Program-made: the position numbers and the translations under genes | In this document: positions 44,119 through 55,275 of the stretch, piece after piece | Layout of the letters: each line of letters opens with the position of its first letter | Position numbering within the stretch: the stretch's first letter is position 1 | Assembly: GCA_918807975.1 (NCBI GenBank) | Contig: OU964918.1 | Span: 58,574,477-58,638,476, forward strand | Source of the DNA: Aplidium turbinatum | Taxonomy: Eukaryota; Chordata; Ascidiacea; Aplousobranchia; Polyclinidae | Reading direction: 5' to 3' | DNA: 64,000 bases | Notes under the pieces: generated by a model | Told to the model about the DNA's origin: nothing | Databases searched by the model: none | Seen by the model: the letters and a program-made list of their open reading frames with translations, nothing else

Positions 44119-44274
44119 ACATGCTCTTTCTGTACTCTTTTTTGTTTTAATTGTTTGTGCCATGAAAGGTTTTATAGTGCAGTAATTTGAAACAAAAGTA
44201 TTCAAAAATAATTGATTTTATTTTTTTGATATTCTGAAGCTCTCCCTGCTAAGCACACTATTTTGATTGATAGA

Positions 44275-44558
44275 GGGAATTTTATCCTCGGACTGAGAAA
44301 GTTTTTTGTGAGAGCTTAATCCTGGAAGTATCGCGTACTTGTAGAGGCTTTGAAGCAGTGAAACATGCCCGGTTACCGGGTTTGACAGAGTGAAGTTTCC
44401 TATTGTTGAAGTGCCTGTGTCTGTAAATTATTCCACCCACAATGTGCCGCTGCCCTTGATATGCGTTGCTTAAGCGCACACACCGAGAGTTGAACTACAG
44501 CCATTTGATCTTTGAAGCTTTTTCGTTTGTGAAGTCAGGCGTTGAGCCAGCTGGGCGG
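44275..44558 (-). mobile_element. SINE family C copy
   Basis: Inverted copy: tatcctcggactgag at the left is the 3' end, gcgcacacaccgagagttga the region around box B, and ttgagccagctgggcgg the head. It lies just past the protease gene. Confidence 0.7.
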
Positions 44559-44772
44559 AAGAGGTGTACGATTCCTGTTTTTTTTAAGATCCTGAACCAA
44601 TCCGGTCTTTGTTTCTTGAGATCCGGATTCGACAAGTTCTAGATATCTCAGATCAGGCCTACCATTATTTCTTAATTCAATTCAACTCAATGTAAGAGCT
44701 TTGTAAGGATCAAATGTAAGGATTGTTGCTCCTGTTATAGGAATCTTTATTCTCGGACTGCAAAAACCTCCT

Positions 44773-45093
44773 TGAAACCTTGTTTGTTTGTTTGTTTGTT
44801 TATCTTTATCCTGCATTGCGGGAAAGCGGACTTGAGCGCTATGCATCGGTGTACGCCTTCCGACATACACCTGACCCACGCTGCAGCCGACTGCAATGTC
44901 TGTTTTCCGGTTGTCTACTTTACTTATGACTTAAATTTGGTACTACCCATTACTCGAAATCGATCACTAGGTAGAGGCAATTATCGTTAAGTTTCTTGCC
45001 CAGAGAAACAACAGCAAGTGCGGGTGGCTGGAGTCGAACATGCAGGCTCTCGACTGCGAGCCCAACGCGCGCTAACCACTCGGCCACGGATTA
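44773..45093 (-). mobile_element. tRNA-derived SINE, family D
   Basis: On the minus strand the head is ggccgagtggttagcgcg with box B tgttcgactcca. The body contains aagaaacttaacgataatt, tagtaccaaatttaagtc and cgatgcatagcgctcaag, ending in an (AAAC)n tail. A very similar copy in the other orientation is at 51838-52140. It is inserted into a family C SINE. Confidence 0.8.
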
Positions 45094-45120
45094 ATTCGGA
45101 CAGTTTCGCATGCTTGTATG

Positions 45121-45256
45121 CAGGGACTCTATCAACTTTCAGAATTTGGGGGGGGGGATAATTTTAGACAGTGGGCTAAAACCATCTTAGTTATTCCAAA
45201 CCACTCCAATAAAGGGGGGAGGTGATCACCCCCCTCACCCCCCTTGGATACAGGCC
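45121..45256. mobile_element. 136-bp insert in a family C SINE
   Basis: The 11-base repeat atgcttgtatg flanks it at 45110-45120 and 45257-45267. That repeat belongs to the SINE on both sides, so it is a target duplication. The insert begins cagggactct, contains a run of ten G and later C runs, and ends atacaggcc. Long G and C runs near both ends resemble the hAT elements in this window, but the inverted repeats are not clear. Confidence 0.55.
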
Positions 45257-45519
45257 ATGCTTGTATGAGTTTAGAACCACTGAAGCAAGCCCTGTCAATG
45301 AGATTGACGCAGAAGGAAGTTTCTCTTGTTGTTGCCCCAAATTATTTCATGCACTCAGTGCTATTAAATGGAGAGTTTGTTCAAGCGCACACTCTGAGAG
45401 TACCGTATTGTAGAAGCAACGTTTCTTAACCTTTCCAATTTTTGTAAAGCAGTTTTTGTATTGTCAGGAAATTTACATAAACCTGTTTTGCATTTCTTGT
45501 ACCAACAAGTTATAATGTC

Positions 45520-46056
45520 ATAATTAATTAAACTACCATTCAACGTTTTATAGGCAGAGAAAACTTTTTCTCGAACCGTAGAAAATTTCATTATCAGATC
45601 ACCGCTTCAGTGCGTGATGGAAATCTACAGATAAATCTGCATCAGGCATTGCAGAGTGCAAAAAACAGTGTTGCAGAACGCGTTTTCGAATATTAAATTC
45701 TCATCAGTGCAACTACGTTTATGAACGCAATAACAACGATTAAATTTAAACTCAATACAATACATTACAAATATTATAAGGACATATTCTCAGTGTTCAA
45801 TTGAATATTAATAAATCCAGAGACATCAGAAAATCACTTCCCGCATGCAATTCCAGACCGACATTACTCGCTTAAGGTTTTTTTTGTTAAAACAAACTTA
45901 ATGTTCAAAGCAAAAAAGCCATCACAATGAACATCTACCGAAGTATACTAATTTACAGTACTTAGATAAGCACTGAAAATTAATAGACGGTATTAATAGA
46001 CGGTATTAAATTAATAGACTGCCTATAAAACGTTGAATGGTAGTTTAATTAATTAT
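45520..46056. mobile_element. 537-bp element with 38-bp inverted ends and a hammerhead
   Basis: The arm at 45520-45557 (ataattaattaaactacc to cgttttataggcag) is repeated exactly, inverted, at 46019-46056. No target duplication was found outside the arms. The interior has no convincing protein but contains a hammerhead ribozyme on the minus strand at 45670-45713, and a small direct repeat (taatagacggtatta) near the right arm. The class is unknown; Penelope-like elements are one group that combines hammerheads with inverted or repeated ends. Confidence 0.6.
45670..45713 (-). ncRNA. Hammerhead ribozyme, minimal type I
   Basis: On the minus strand: stem I gttgca (45713-45708), core ctgatga (45707-45701), stem II gaat-ttaat-attc, core gaaa (45687-45684), palindromic stem III region with acgcgt, then tc with cleavage expected after the C at 45676, and tgcaac (45675-45670) closing stem I with six Watson-Crick pairs. 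Further pairing between aaac upstream and gttt downstream could extend stem I. Its primary sequence outside the core is unrelated to the hammerheads at 42138 and 47140. Confidence 0.8.
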
Positions 46057-46059
46057 TTC

Positions 46060-47130
46060 AGAAAGTTCCTTGGTTTCATATTATCTGAATTATAATGTTA
46101 TGGTCTTTAAACGGTTTTTGATCTTCGATAGTAATTTCAAAGCATTCCAATTTTCATAAGTACATCATTTCAATGGACTAACCATTAATGAAATCATGAT
46201 TTTATGAGTGGTAGACCTACGGAAGTGGAAGAACGTGGTTTATTTTAGTCTCTCTGCAACTGTTAAAGACTTGGCTGAAAGGTTATGCTTTCAGTTTAGT
46301 AGGCTATCATATTTACGACGCAAGGTAACTACAGAGAGAGAGAAATAACATTATTTTTAAATCATATTCTGTAATAAGTAGAAAATAAGCTCACATTACA
46401 ATAACATAGAATTCACAAATATAGAGAAATGCTTAAACAGGCTCAATGTTGAACAATTTAACCGCATTAACCAAGAGCAGCGAAGACCAATTGGTCATCC
46501 AGTCAACTTCTCCCAGATATTTTAAACTATTTTGGTATGACCCATACCGAAATCGAACTTAAATGTCAGAACCAAAGGCACTTATTAATCTGTCTACACA
46601 TGACTTGGTGGATATAAGAGCAGGTTGATACGTTTGATAATTATAACGGCATAAATTATACCATATTTGAAACAAATGCCAAAACAAATTTGCAGTGCCA
46701 AAACCCATATGCAAAAGTTACAATGATATAAGCCTTTTCAAACAGAATTTCATAAATTTTATTTTCTGTGTGATTTGCTTCGAGGATGCGCATTATCATG
46801 GTGCGCGAAACGTCAGTTAAGTAATAAATCAACCTATTTGTCGTTGCTTTTACTTTCACTTTTATCAGATAAACGTTGCAACTTGCGTTAGAAACGATAA
46901 TTATTATGATTAACACCCAAACTTTTCATTAAACAGATCACTAACCGTTTCCTTCACTCAGTAGCCTACAGAAGTTGATTGATTAGTTTTCAAGTGCATG
47001 ATTTTAGGCTTCAAATATACCGTGTAGGTTGGCAAAAATAAAATAATGTAGCCAGCATCTGCTTTGTTTCATTGGCCAACATGCAATTTAATTGACTGAA
47101 TTCAATTGACTGGCAAAAGCAGCGGTTGAG
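46060..47130. other. Intergenic DNA, nothing recognised
   Basis: AT-rich sequence without a supported exon. Open frames are short and without similarity. Confidence 0.4.
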
Positions 47131-47135
47131 AACTA

Positions 47136-47232
47136 TGTGGCAAGAACTAGTGGTGCGGTACTGATCAGCCCAGCCTCATGGGCGAAACACGTGTCTATCG
47201 CTGAGTTCTTGCTACACTCGACTGCCGAGAAA
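47136..47232 (+). ncRNA. Second copy of the hammerhead unit, one core base changed
   Basis: The 97 bases match 42118-42214 (inverted) at 93 positions. The ribozyme part is 47140-47212: gcaagaac, gcggta, the core, stem II gccc/gggc, gaaa, cacgtgtc, tatcgc and gttcttgc are all kept. The core reads ctgatca instead of ctgatga, changing the conserved G8. That change normally abolishes cleavage, so this copy is probably inactive. No clear target duplication is seen. Confidence 0.8.
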
Positions 47233-47239
47233 TACATGC

Positions 47240-48420
47240 AACTGATGTCGTGCTGAAAGTGAGAAATGGGCTACACAAAAACGTTTCCAATTGACCCCTG
47301 AGCAAGATGTTTTATACTTTGGTACAATGCGAGGCAATGTTAATTCTATGCACAAACGATCAATGGTCGTTCAGCAATATAATCTATGAGAAAACCACTT
47401 GAATGCAGAATAAACTTTGTGGCGACGGTGTATGCTGATAGTCTTCATAAGGTCCATGTCTTTGTAAAAAGAAGGTCTAAGCTTTACAAACATTTACGCA
47501 GAAGTGTAACGCCAACGAATTTTGTCGAACAAAAGTTTTCAAGTTGCTTAAAGATGATCAGTTGCTGCAGTAGCCTATACAATGAAAAACGTGCTCTTTG
47601 ACCAGTCAAATAGTGTTCAAGCATCGCATCAAGCTTGTTTCTTTTACTGTAAGCTCTTATGTTAAAATTTACGTTTTGTGGTAAAAGTTTCAGATTATGC
47701 GAAGTGCAGATTATATTGTAGAACTATCTTCGTGTCCACTTTCAACACTTCATTAAAAGTTTAGTCGACACATCTCGGCTCCGATTGAGCTAACAAATTT
47801 TTGAAAATACAGAATCAGACTTTTAACCAGGCATTTAATTTACAGCATTACGATGATTCTTGATCCATATTCTTGAGACTGCAGCACTTCACATCGTTAT
47901 TAAAAGTTTATCAAAGAACAGGTTTGTGAAGGCAGTTTCAATCGCTTTTCTTCTGATACTTTGCAGCAGATAGTCACAGACAATTGTAGAGCAGATTGAA
48001 TTTTATTTTCTTAGGAACATGCGGGATTACGGTTACACACCGTTACAGGTAGGCTACTCTCACCCAGACGTTACAAAAATACCGCTTACACGAACACTGT
48101 ACCGTTTTAAATAAACAACCTTATGTGATAAAACAAAAAAATGGCTACTTTCAATCAAAATCGATCAGTTAACTTCAAAAAAGCTAAGAAAAAAGTTTTG
48201 CATTTTTGTGGAATTTTTTTTTCATGGTCTTGATTTCTGAAGAAGCCGATTGCAATTCAATTGCAATCGTCGGCTATATCAGCTGGTATATAGTCTATCT
48301 CGGCCGATAAACGTTTGCTTGAATATCCCACCTTGACAGGTTAGGATTTGTTTTTTTAAATGATATGCAAGGGATGAAGGACGACATGGAAGAGATGTTG
48401 TAAGTTTTTATTAATTTGTT
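47240..48420. other. Intergenic DNA, nothing recognised
   Basis: No supported exon or repeat apart from short words. A small inverted pair, gattgcaattcaattgcaatc, lies near 48248. Confidence 0.4.
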
Positions 48421-48426
48421 AAAAAG

Positions 48427-48636
48427 CAGTGACGTACGGTGGCCATTTTTTTGGGTGTATCCCTATTGTCAGCTTTAAACGCATACTAGGTTTGCAGCTT
48501 GCGCAATAGCTGTTCAGATCATATCAAAATAAACTGATATGATGTGATATAAAGAATCACTGTGCAAATTAAGCATGTGTTTGAAACTTTTTAAAAAAGT
48601 GTGAACACTCAAAAAGATGGCCACCCTACGCCATTG
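48427..48636. mobile_element. MITE-like element with inverted ends
   Basis: The left end cagtgacgtacggtggccat and the right end tggccaccctacgccattg are inverted matches over about 30 bases with a few differences. The bases outside do not form a clear duplication. The ends resemble hAT elements. Confidence 0.55.
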
Positions 48637-48720
48637 GTGATTAGGTTAACTTTTCGAGGTTCGTAGAAGAAAATTTTCAGAAAGTTTGAAATTTATAACA
48701 GGAACTATTGTATTTTAGTT

Positions 48721-49040
48721 TGGTAGCTTAGTTAGATAAGCGTCTGACTTTGCGAACGAACAAGCTGCAAGATCAAGCGGGGCTGGTTTGACTCTCGAGG
48801 TGTACGCTTGAGTATGGCACTTCAAGAACAGCTCACCGTTCAGCGGTACCTAATGGATGGAACAATTCACAGGCAACAACACCAACAAACGGAAACTTCA
48901 CTCTGTCAATCTCGGTGACCGAACCTACTTTATCATTAGTTCAAAGCCTCTACAAGTATGCGAAACTGTCAGGATGAAGCTCTCAAAGAAGCTTTCTCAG
49001 TCCGAAGATAAAGATTCCCTCAATCAATATTATCCTAAAT
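48721..49040 (+). mobile_element. SINE family C copy
   Basis: Head tggtagcttagttagataag, box B-like ggtttgactctcg, body caacaacaccaacaaacgg and 3' end tcagtccgaagataaagatt. Confidence 0.7.
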
Positions 49041-49616
49041 AAATATGTTGTTAATGGTCTAACCGTGCCAGTAATTCAGTATTGGATAAGTTCTTTCTTG
49101 ACGATTGGTACTATACCAGTAGCGTTGGAAAAGACGTCCAGGAGGTATTTTTAGACCCGGGTCCAGGACGATTATCAGGGTCCGGAGTTTTTAAAAATTC
49201 CTACGGACAAAGAAATATCTCGTAACCTTTGAAGTTGTATTGTTTTCTTTAGAGATTTTATGTTTTTCTCATCAGTACCGGGCCTAAATGGTTCCTTCAA
49301 TGGCCCTGAACTCTACTACAGCCTTGAAGTTATGGGATACGGTACTATCAAAATGGAAGAATGGTTAATTTTAAATGATTCGAACTGTAGTAATATCATC
49401 TTTTAGTTGAAAGTAGGCTATGTCTAAGACTACACGTTTGAAAGGGTAATTTCGATTTTGGCATTCTTAGGAAGTGCAAAGATCAGGCATAGTTTTAAAT
49501 TCTACTTTCTTATGCTAAAAATAGCTAAAAATTCTACTTACAGGTAAAAGCACTGTACTTGCAGCTTGGTTGATTTGCATTGTTCACATTATACTGAGTA
49601 CGTGGCTTTAAACATC

Positions 49617-49925
49617 AGTCCCGATAGCTCAGGTCCGATAGCTCAGGTCCGCCCCGATAGCTCAGTGGTTACGCGCCCGGCTCAAGATCACTCGGCGCTG
49701 GTTCGATTCTCCGGGTGTGCGCTTGAGCAACGCATTTCAGGACTGCTCTCCATTCAGTGGCACCTAGTGAATGGAATAATTTCTCGGCAACAACACTTCA
49801 ACAATCGGAAAACTCCACTCTGCCAATCTCGGTAACCGGCCCTGCGTCAAGAGCCTCTACAAGTATGCGAAACTACCAGGAATAACCTATCAAGGCTTTG
49901 TCAGTCCGAGGATAAAGATTCAAAA
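49617..49925 (+). mobile_element. SINE family C, best copy, with repeated head
   Basis: The SINE proper runs from 49652 (gccccgatagctcagtgg) through box B ggttcgattctcc to tcagtccgaggataaagat. Just before it the first 14-15 bases of the head, cgatagctcaggtc, are present twice more (49617-49651). Other copies lie at 31372, 44275, 44738, 48721, 53690, 53985, 55095, 61297 and 63925, so the family is concentrated in the last 20 kb. Confidence 0.8.
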
Positions 49926-49954
49926 CCAACCAACCAAAAACCAAGTGTAAAATA

Positions 49955-50030
49955 ATGACAAAAGCACAAAGTGTGGAATTATCTAAAGGGAACGACCAAC
50001 TTCCATCGGATTTGATGAATGGGCTTGATG
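49955..50030 (+). CDS. Possible first exon of the plus-strand UNC93-like copy
   Basis: An ATG opens an acidic frame, MTKAQSVELSKGNDQLPSDL and on, that meets a GTAATG donor at 50031. It lies 1.3 kb before the first recognisable UNC93 exon, in the right place for the cytoplasmic N-terminus. However, it ends in phase 1 while the exon at 51292 needs a phase 2 partner, so either another exon intervenes or this call is wrong. Confidence 0.25.
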
Positions 50031-50099
50031 GTAATGCAGAAGATATTTTGAATGATCCTGAAGCTATTAAGTTGGTGAAATAAAATCATTTTTTTCTTA

Positions 50100-51290
50100 T
50101 TTTTAGCAGGTAGCAGTAGGTTATTGTTAACTCCGATTTACATTATTCTATTGTCAGTGAAAACTCTTCTTTGAAACTACCAAATGTCATTTTCGTCGTC
50201 CAAGCAAGCAATACTTGTAGAGAATTTACATCACTAAAGCAAAAGCACCTTAACCGAGACAAAAATTTTACGCTTCCAATACTTTTTGAGTGTCCTTGCT
50301 TTAGAACTTTACCATCTACTATTCTACTAGGTTCCGTAGAATGAAAAGCTGTCCTTGAAGCTTGCTGCTCTATTGCACGAAATTTTTAACCATCGTGATG
50401 TAATTGATTTTAGATTTTTCCCGTTTACCTGTGGTCGGATGCTTAACAATCAGAATATCGAGGTAGAATGAGAAGGTAAATTGTTGTTGTTTCATATGAT
50501 GATAAACAGTTTGATTTTGAACTTCTAATGAAATGCGAGTTTACCATAGAATAAAACAACCACATATTCACTTTCTTTTATTATCTCTGTATTGTAGCCT
50601 AATTGATAAATCAGAGTCAAAAACTAAATTCCTGTCTGTATTGTTTTTCAGTAACACCGAAGCAATACTCTGCTTTCTTCAGTTAAAACTGGTAACGACA
50701 AGTTGTAGCGGTAATGACCGACGTATTGCATTCTCGTTTTTGTTGCATAAACACCGCGTTGTTGGCTCTACACCGCTGACAGCACACAGTGTTTTGACAA
50801 GATATTTAATGTTATGCCAAAAACTGAGAGCAGTTGACTCGTCTGCTGTATAATTTTACCTGCTTTCATAGATGTGTTGTACCTGTAATTTGCTTGGTAT
50901 TGTATGATTACGTTGTCAGAATAATTAAAAAATAAAGTCATTATCAATGTTATTATTACTATTACTGTCATTATTGTTACTTTTTATTATTATTATATTG
51001 TCACAATAATATAAATAACAACAAATAGTAATAATAAAAGTGATGATGGTGAGATAATGACTTTATATTTTATTCAGTATTACGGCATTTTACATTATGT
51101 TGTCATAACAAACACAAAATTTATTTATTATTATTGTAAATGTCATCATCATTATTGTTTGTTTTTATTATTGTTATCTTTATTATCTCTACAGTGTTAA
51201 TACATTAGAATGCTTTGGGTTAGTAAACTGCATTATCACTATGAACATTTCGTTGTCGTCCATTCATATGTCTCCATTTGTGACTTTACA
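50100..51290. other. Intron or intergenic DNA, AT-rich with ATT repeats
   Basis: No supported exon. Imperfect (ATT)n and (TTATTA)n runs fill about 50935-51190. Confidence 0.45.
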
Positions 51291-51837
51291 GACGAGAAAA
51301 GAGAAGAATCAATAAGAATTTGTTCTTGATCTGCACTGCATTCGTGCTCAACTTTATTGCCTTCAACTCAACAGCCAGTCTTCAGTCAAGTCTCAACTAT
51401 GAAGAGGGGCTCGGTACCGGTTCACTGGCGATTATTTACGCAGCTTTGATATTGTCAGCAATGTTTGCTCCTACAATAGGTAGAGTGTTATCATATGAAA
51501 GTATTTACTTACCTTTTGTGTTTTTACACAAGGGCTTGTGGAGTAGCTCTTTATGAAAATGAGTTCATTCGTTTTACAGTTCAATTTTGGGCCAGAGTTA
51601 ATTGTTTGTGTTTAGAGCACTAAATATTAAAAACAAGGTAAAGGTGGTCCCATATTTGATTCAAGTGTCGGGTATGAGAAGATAAGGTTTTCATTACACT
51701 AAGCTTTCGTCACTAACGAGAGTAGAGTGGCCAGTTCCTTTCTCTCGGCCGCCTTTCCTGCAGCAATTATGCCCACCCAATTTATTACACCCTAGGTAGA
51801 AGTGAGGAGTGTTTTCAACAACTAACTAAATATAAGT

Positions 51838-52140
51838 CGGCAGCAGTAGCCGAGTGGTTAGCGCGTTGGGCTCGCAGTCGAGAGCCTGCATGTTCGACTC
51901 CAGCCACTCGCACTTGCTGTTGTTTCTCTGGGCAAGAAACTTTACGATAATTGTCTCTACCCAGTGATCGATTTCGAGTAATGGGTAGTACCAAATTTAA
52001 GTCATAAGTAGAGTAGACAACCGGAAACAGACATTGCAGTCGGCTGCAACGTAGGTCAGGTGTACGTCGGAAGGCGTACACCGATGCATAGCGCTCAAGT
52101 CCGCAATGCAGGATAAATACAATAAAACAAAACAAACATT
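51838..52140 (+). mobile_element. SINE family D copy in the UNC93-like pseudogene
   Basis: Head cagtagccgagtggttagcg with box B gttcgactcca, body and (AAAC)n-like tail closely matching 44773-45093. It lies in the intron before the 52209 exon. Confidence 0.8.
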
Positions 52141-52493
52141 ATTAGCCATTAAATACCAAATTTCTTCAACACTTGACAATAATTGTTGACATACTTCAAC
52201 TGTTACAGTTATTAAATGGCTCGGATGCAAATGGACTATCTGTGTCTCTATCATTGGTTACGTCACATACCTACTTGCCAACTTTTATCCCACATGGGGG
52301 ACTTTGGTACCCAGTTCGGTTATTGTGGGACTATGCGCCGCACCACTGTGGGCAGCTAAATCAACTTATCTAACAACTGCTGCTCATAGGTAAATAGTAA
52401 GTTTGTTGATCTTTTACAATGTGAAGGACAAGGGTGTTTTGTTTTCGGTAGATGGCAGAAGATTACATTTAATTTGAGATGAAACGTGAAACG

Positions 52494-52806
52494 GTCCGGG
52501 CGACAATTTATCGAACGACAATTTGTCGAACGACAGTTAATCGAACGACAGTTTATAGAAAGACAGTTTATCTAACGACAATTCATCGAAACGACAATTA
52601 ATCGAACCGACTGTTTATCGAAACTTCAGTTCATCGACCGACTGTTTATCGAAACGACAGTTTATCGGACGACGAATCTCCCGAAACAAATTTTATCTAG
52701 GGTTAGGGTTAGTCGTTCGATTAATTTTCCTTCCATGAACAGTCGTTTCGATAAACAGTCGTTTCGATTAACCGTCGGTCAATAAACTGTCGTAGTACTC
52801 CGGGCA
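52494..52806. repeat. Foldback element with about 15-bp tandem subrepeats
   Basis: From 52500 a unit of the form atcgaacgacagttt is repeated about eleven times with drift. After about 52735 the same unit appears inverted (aaacagtcgtttcgat). The outer ends gtccgggcgac and actccgggc are also inverted partners. Between the halves, taggttagggttag-like telomere-type repeats (52697-52712) are present. Looks like a non-coding DNA transposon in an intron of the pseudogene. Confidence 0.65.
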
Positions 52807-53689
52807 TTACCATATATAATAATCGTCCCACGTAATTAGGGTTAATTAATTAAATGACAAAGCTTGCAAGCATGCACCGTTGCATCACGTCTGTAGTTAG
52901 GTTCATGAATTGAATCTTACAGTATATTTAATTTGATTACCAGGCCAAAATTCTGAAAAATTCCGTTAATAATTATATCACACTTTTTAGGCTTCCTGGA
53001 ATAGTAAGATTAGGTCTAAAAAGCTCATGAAACAAACGACAGTTAAAGAGCACTGCTCTAACGGAGGGCGATCTTGAATGTTTCATATGATAAACTTTAC
53101 CAGATCTATTTAACGTTGATGGCCAAACGTCCATTACCATAGGCTACTTAGCAACAAGTGCTGAAAACTTATGAAAGCTGTTACAGAACCAATAAAATAA
53201 TTTTGATTAATACAAAACAAGTTAGAGCCAAGATAAAACTATGTTGTATAACCAATGCGTGAATATTAATCATTTGTAACATTAACTTTAATTAAAAGAA
53301 GCAACGTTGTTTTTTAAAATAGATTTTCCTGTAGATATGTAAATTGCCAAATGTTGCTATATTTGACGTATATTGTTTTTGTTGTGATGATCAGAAATAA
53401 AAACAAACTGAACTAAACTTATTGAAAATAAAACAGATTTTACCACATAGATATGCGAAGTTAACCAATGAAACAGCTGAAAAACGTCGTGAACCGTTTC
53501 TTTGGGATTTTCTTTCTGTTCTTCCAGTTTAACAACATCGTTGGTCAACTCATTTCATCCTTTGTCCTTTCCAGCGGTGACGTGGGCAATTTGGGTTTGT
53601 ACAACTCATGGTTGGATTATTTTTGTTGTTGGCTGTTTTTATTTGCAACAATCTAAAACTGCTTTTTTCCAAGTGATGGTTTGGTTTTT

Positions 53690-53966
53690 GAATCTTTATC
53701 CTCGGACGGACAAAGTCTTTGATGAGTTATTCCTGGTAGTTTCGCATACTTGTAGAGGCTTTAGACGCAGGGTCGGTCATCGAGATTGACAGAGTGAAGT
53801 TTTCGAGTATTGAAGTCTTGTTACCGGAGAATTATTCCATCCATCAAGTGCCGCTGAATGAAGAGCAGTCCTTGAAAATGCGTTGCTCAAGCGCATACCC
53901 TGAGAGCCGAACCAACGCCATTTGATCTTGAATCGCTCGCGTAACCACTGAGATAACGGGGCGGAC
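53690..53966 (-). mobile_element. SINE family C copy
   Basis: Inverted full-length copy, from aatctttatcctcggacgg (3' end) to actgagataacggggcgg (head). Confidence 0.75.
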
Positions 53967-53984
53967 TAGTGAAATATAGGAATA

Positions 53985-54215
53985 TTAATCCACAGAGTGA
54001 GAAACCTTCTTATGAAGTTAAATCTTGGAAGTTTAAAAACATGCAGTAGCTTTGAACCGTTGAAGCAGGCTCCGTCACCGAGATTTCTTAAATAAAGCTT
54101 TCGCTTGTTGAAGCGATGTTCCTTACTTATTCCATTAAGTTGGTGTCATTGAACGCAGATTTGTTTTCGAAAAGTGTTGCCTAAGAGTGCACTCTGGAAT
54201 CGAATCAGTGCTGTT
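53985..54215 (-). mobile_element. SINE family C copy, decayed
   Basis: Inverted body segments: cacagagtgagaaaccttc, gctttgaaccgttgaagcag and gtgcactctggaatcgaat. It lies directly beside the copy at 53690-53966. Confidence 0.6.
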
Positions 54216-55094
54216 TAATTTTGCAGTTTTTTTAGTGTTTCAAATGCAGTACTTTGAAGTGAAAAAATACAATATCTCTACTTTGCCTTCAATGAGGAAG
54301 AAGACGCTCATACGACGAAGAAGAAGAAGAAGAAGGCATACTTTGTTAACCAAACAAAATTTCTTTGCTCAACACAACCTTCTCGGTCCGATAATATAGA
54401 TTCCCACCATCAATTTATGCGAATGAAATCAAACGATACAGTCCGTAACACATTTAAATAATCGTGGCAGCTTTGAACAGACGTAAAATTAAGTTTTTGT
54501 CACAATCCTTAACAAATCAATGTGAATCTTGTAACTTCTAATTTGTGATATTCCTGTTTCAACAGTTCTTCCAGATTGCTACAATTCTTCCTACATCGAA
54601 ACATATTGTGGGTCACGTGATTGTCAGGAGGATTTCAATGCAGCTAGAATCGGATACAACACAACAGAATGTCCAGTGACGCAATTACAAAGCGAAGGTG
54701 TGCAAACAGGTTTACTCTACACGTTGATGGGAATCTATGCAGGAGTTGGATTACTGGGAGCCGCAGTAATAGGGGTCTTTGTTGACCCCATTGTTATAAG
54801 GTATGTGTTGGGGTGCACACAGTAATCGTAATAACAAAGCTAGTCATCGTCGTATAAGCTTCTGGGGCCGAGGGTTTATCCTTTTACTATCCTAAATTCG
54901 CGATGTTGGCGGACTACACTGGAAGCAAATGATAATACAGCACAAATACTGTGAATAAAAAAGTGTTCTTGGCAAAGAAATTGTACAGGAATAGACGGAA
55001 CCCCTTTGTCTGATACAAACCACTACTGGGGAATTGGGCACATGTCATGTAAACTGTTAAGCTTAGACTTCCCTGGGCACTTTAGCTAAGGTGG

Positions 55095-55275
55095 TCAGCC
55101 TTTAGCTCAGGTAGATAAGCAATCGGCTCTGGAAGCAGAGACCTTTCAAATCTAGCAAGGATAGTTTAACTTTCAGTTTGTTGAATGAGAATTTAAGGAT
55201 TCCTCTCTATTCAGCAACATCTAGTCAAGTGAATGGAATATTTTGCAACTGCACATCAACAAGAAGAAGAATATG
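55095..55275 (+). mobile_element. SINE family C copy, decayed
   Basis: Head cctttagctcaggtagataag, a weak box B, then ctctctattcagcaacatct and ggaatattttgcaactgca match the family body. The 3' end is missing. Confidence 0.55.

Larger units (their letters stand above)
44738..45425 (-). mobile_element. SINE family C copy split by two later insertions
   Basis: The 3' end of the SINE (ggaatctttattctcggact) is at 44738-44772. A further piece (ttcggacagtttcgcatgc) is at about 45095-45120, and the rest (agtttagaaccactgaagc to caagcgcacactctgagag) is at 45257-45410. The first gap holds a whole family D SINE and the second a 136-base insert. Confidence 0.7.

Noticed and set aside
48419-48644. 8-bp target duplication of the 48427 element
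   Set aside because: The flanking octamers (ttaaaaag and gtgattag) do not match.
49243-49285. Fourth hammerhead with ctgatga on the minus strand
   Set aside because: The core heptamer is present but no stem II with an adjoining gaaa can be formed.
51815-52135. 106-codon minus-strand open frame
   Set aside because: It lies entirely within the family D SINE and repeats in the copy at 44773; it is not a gene.
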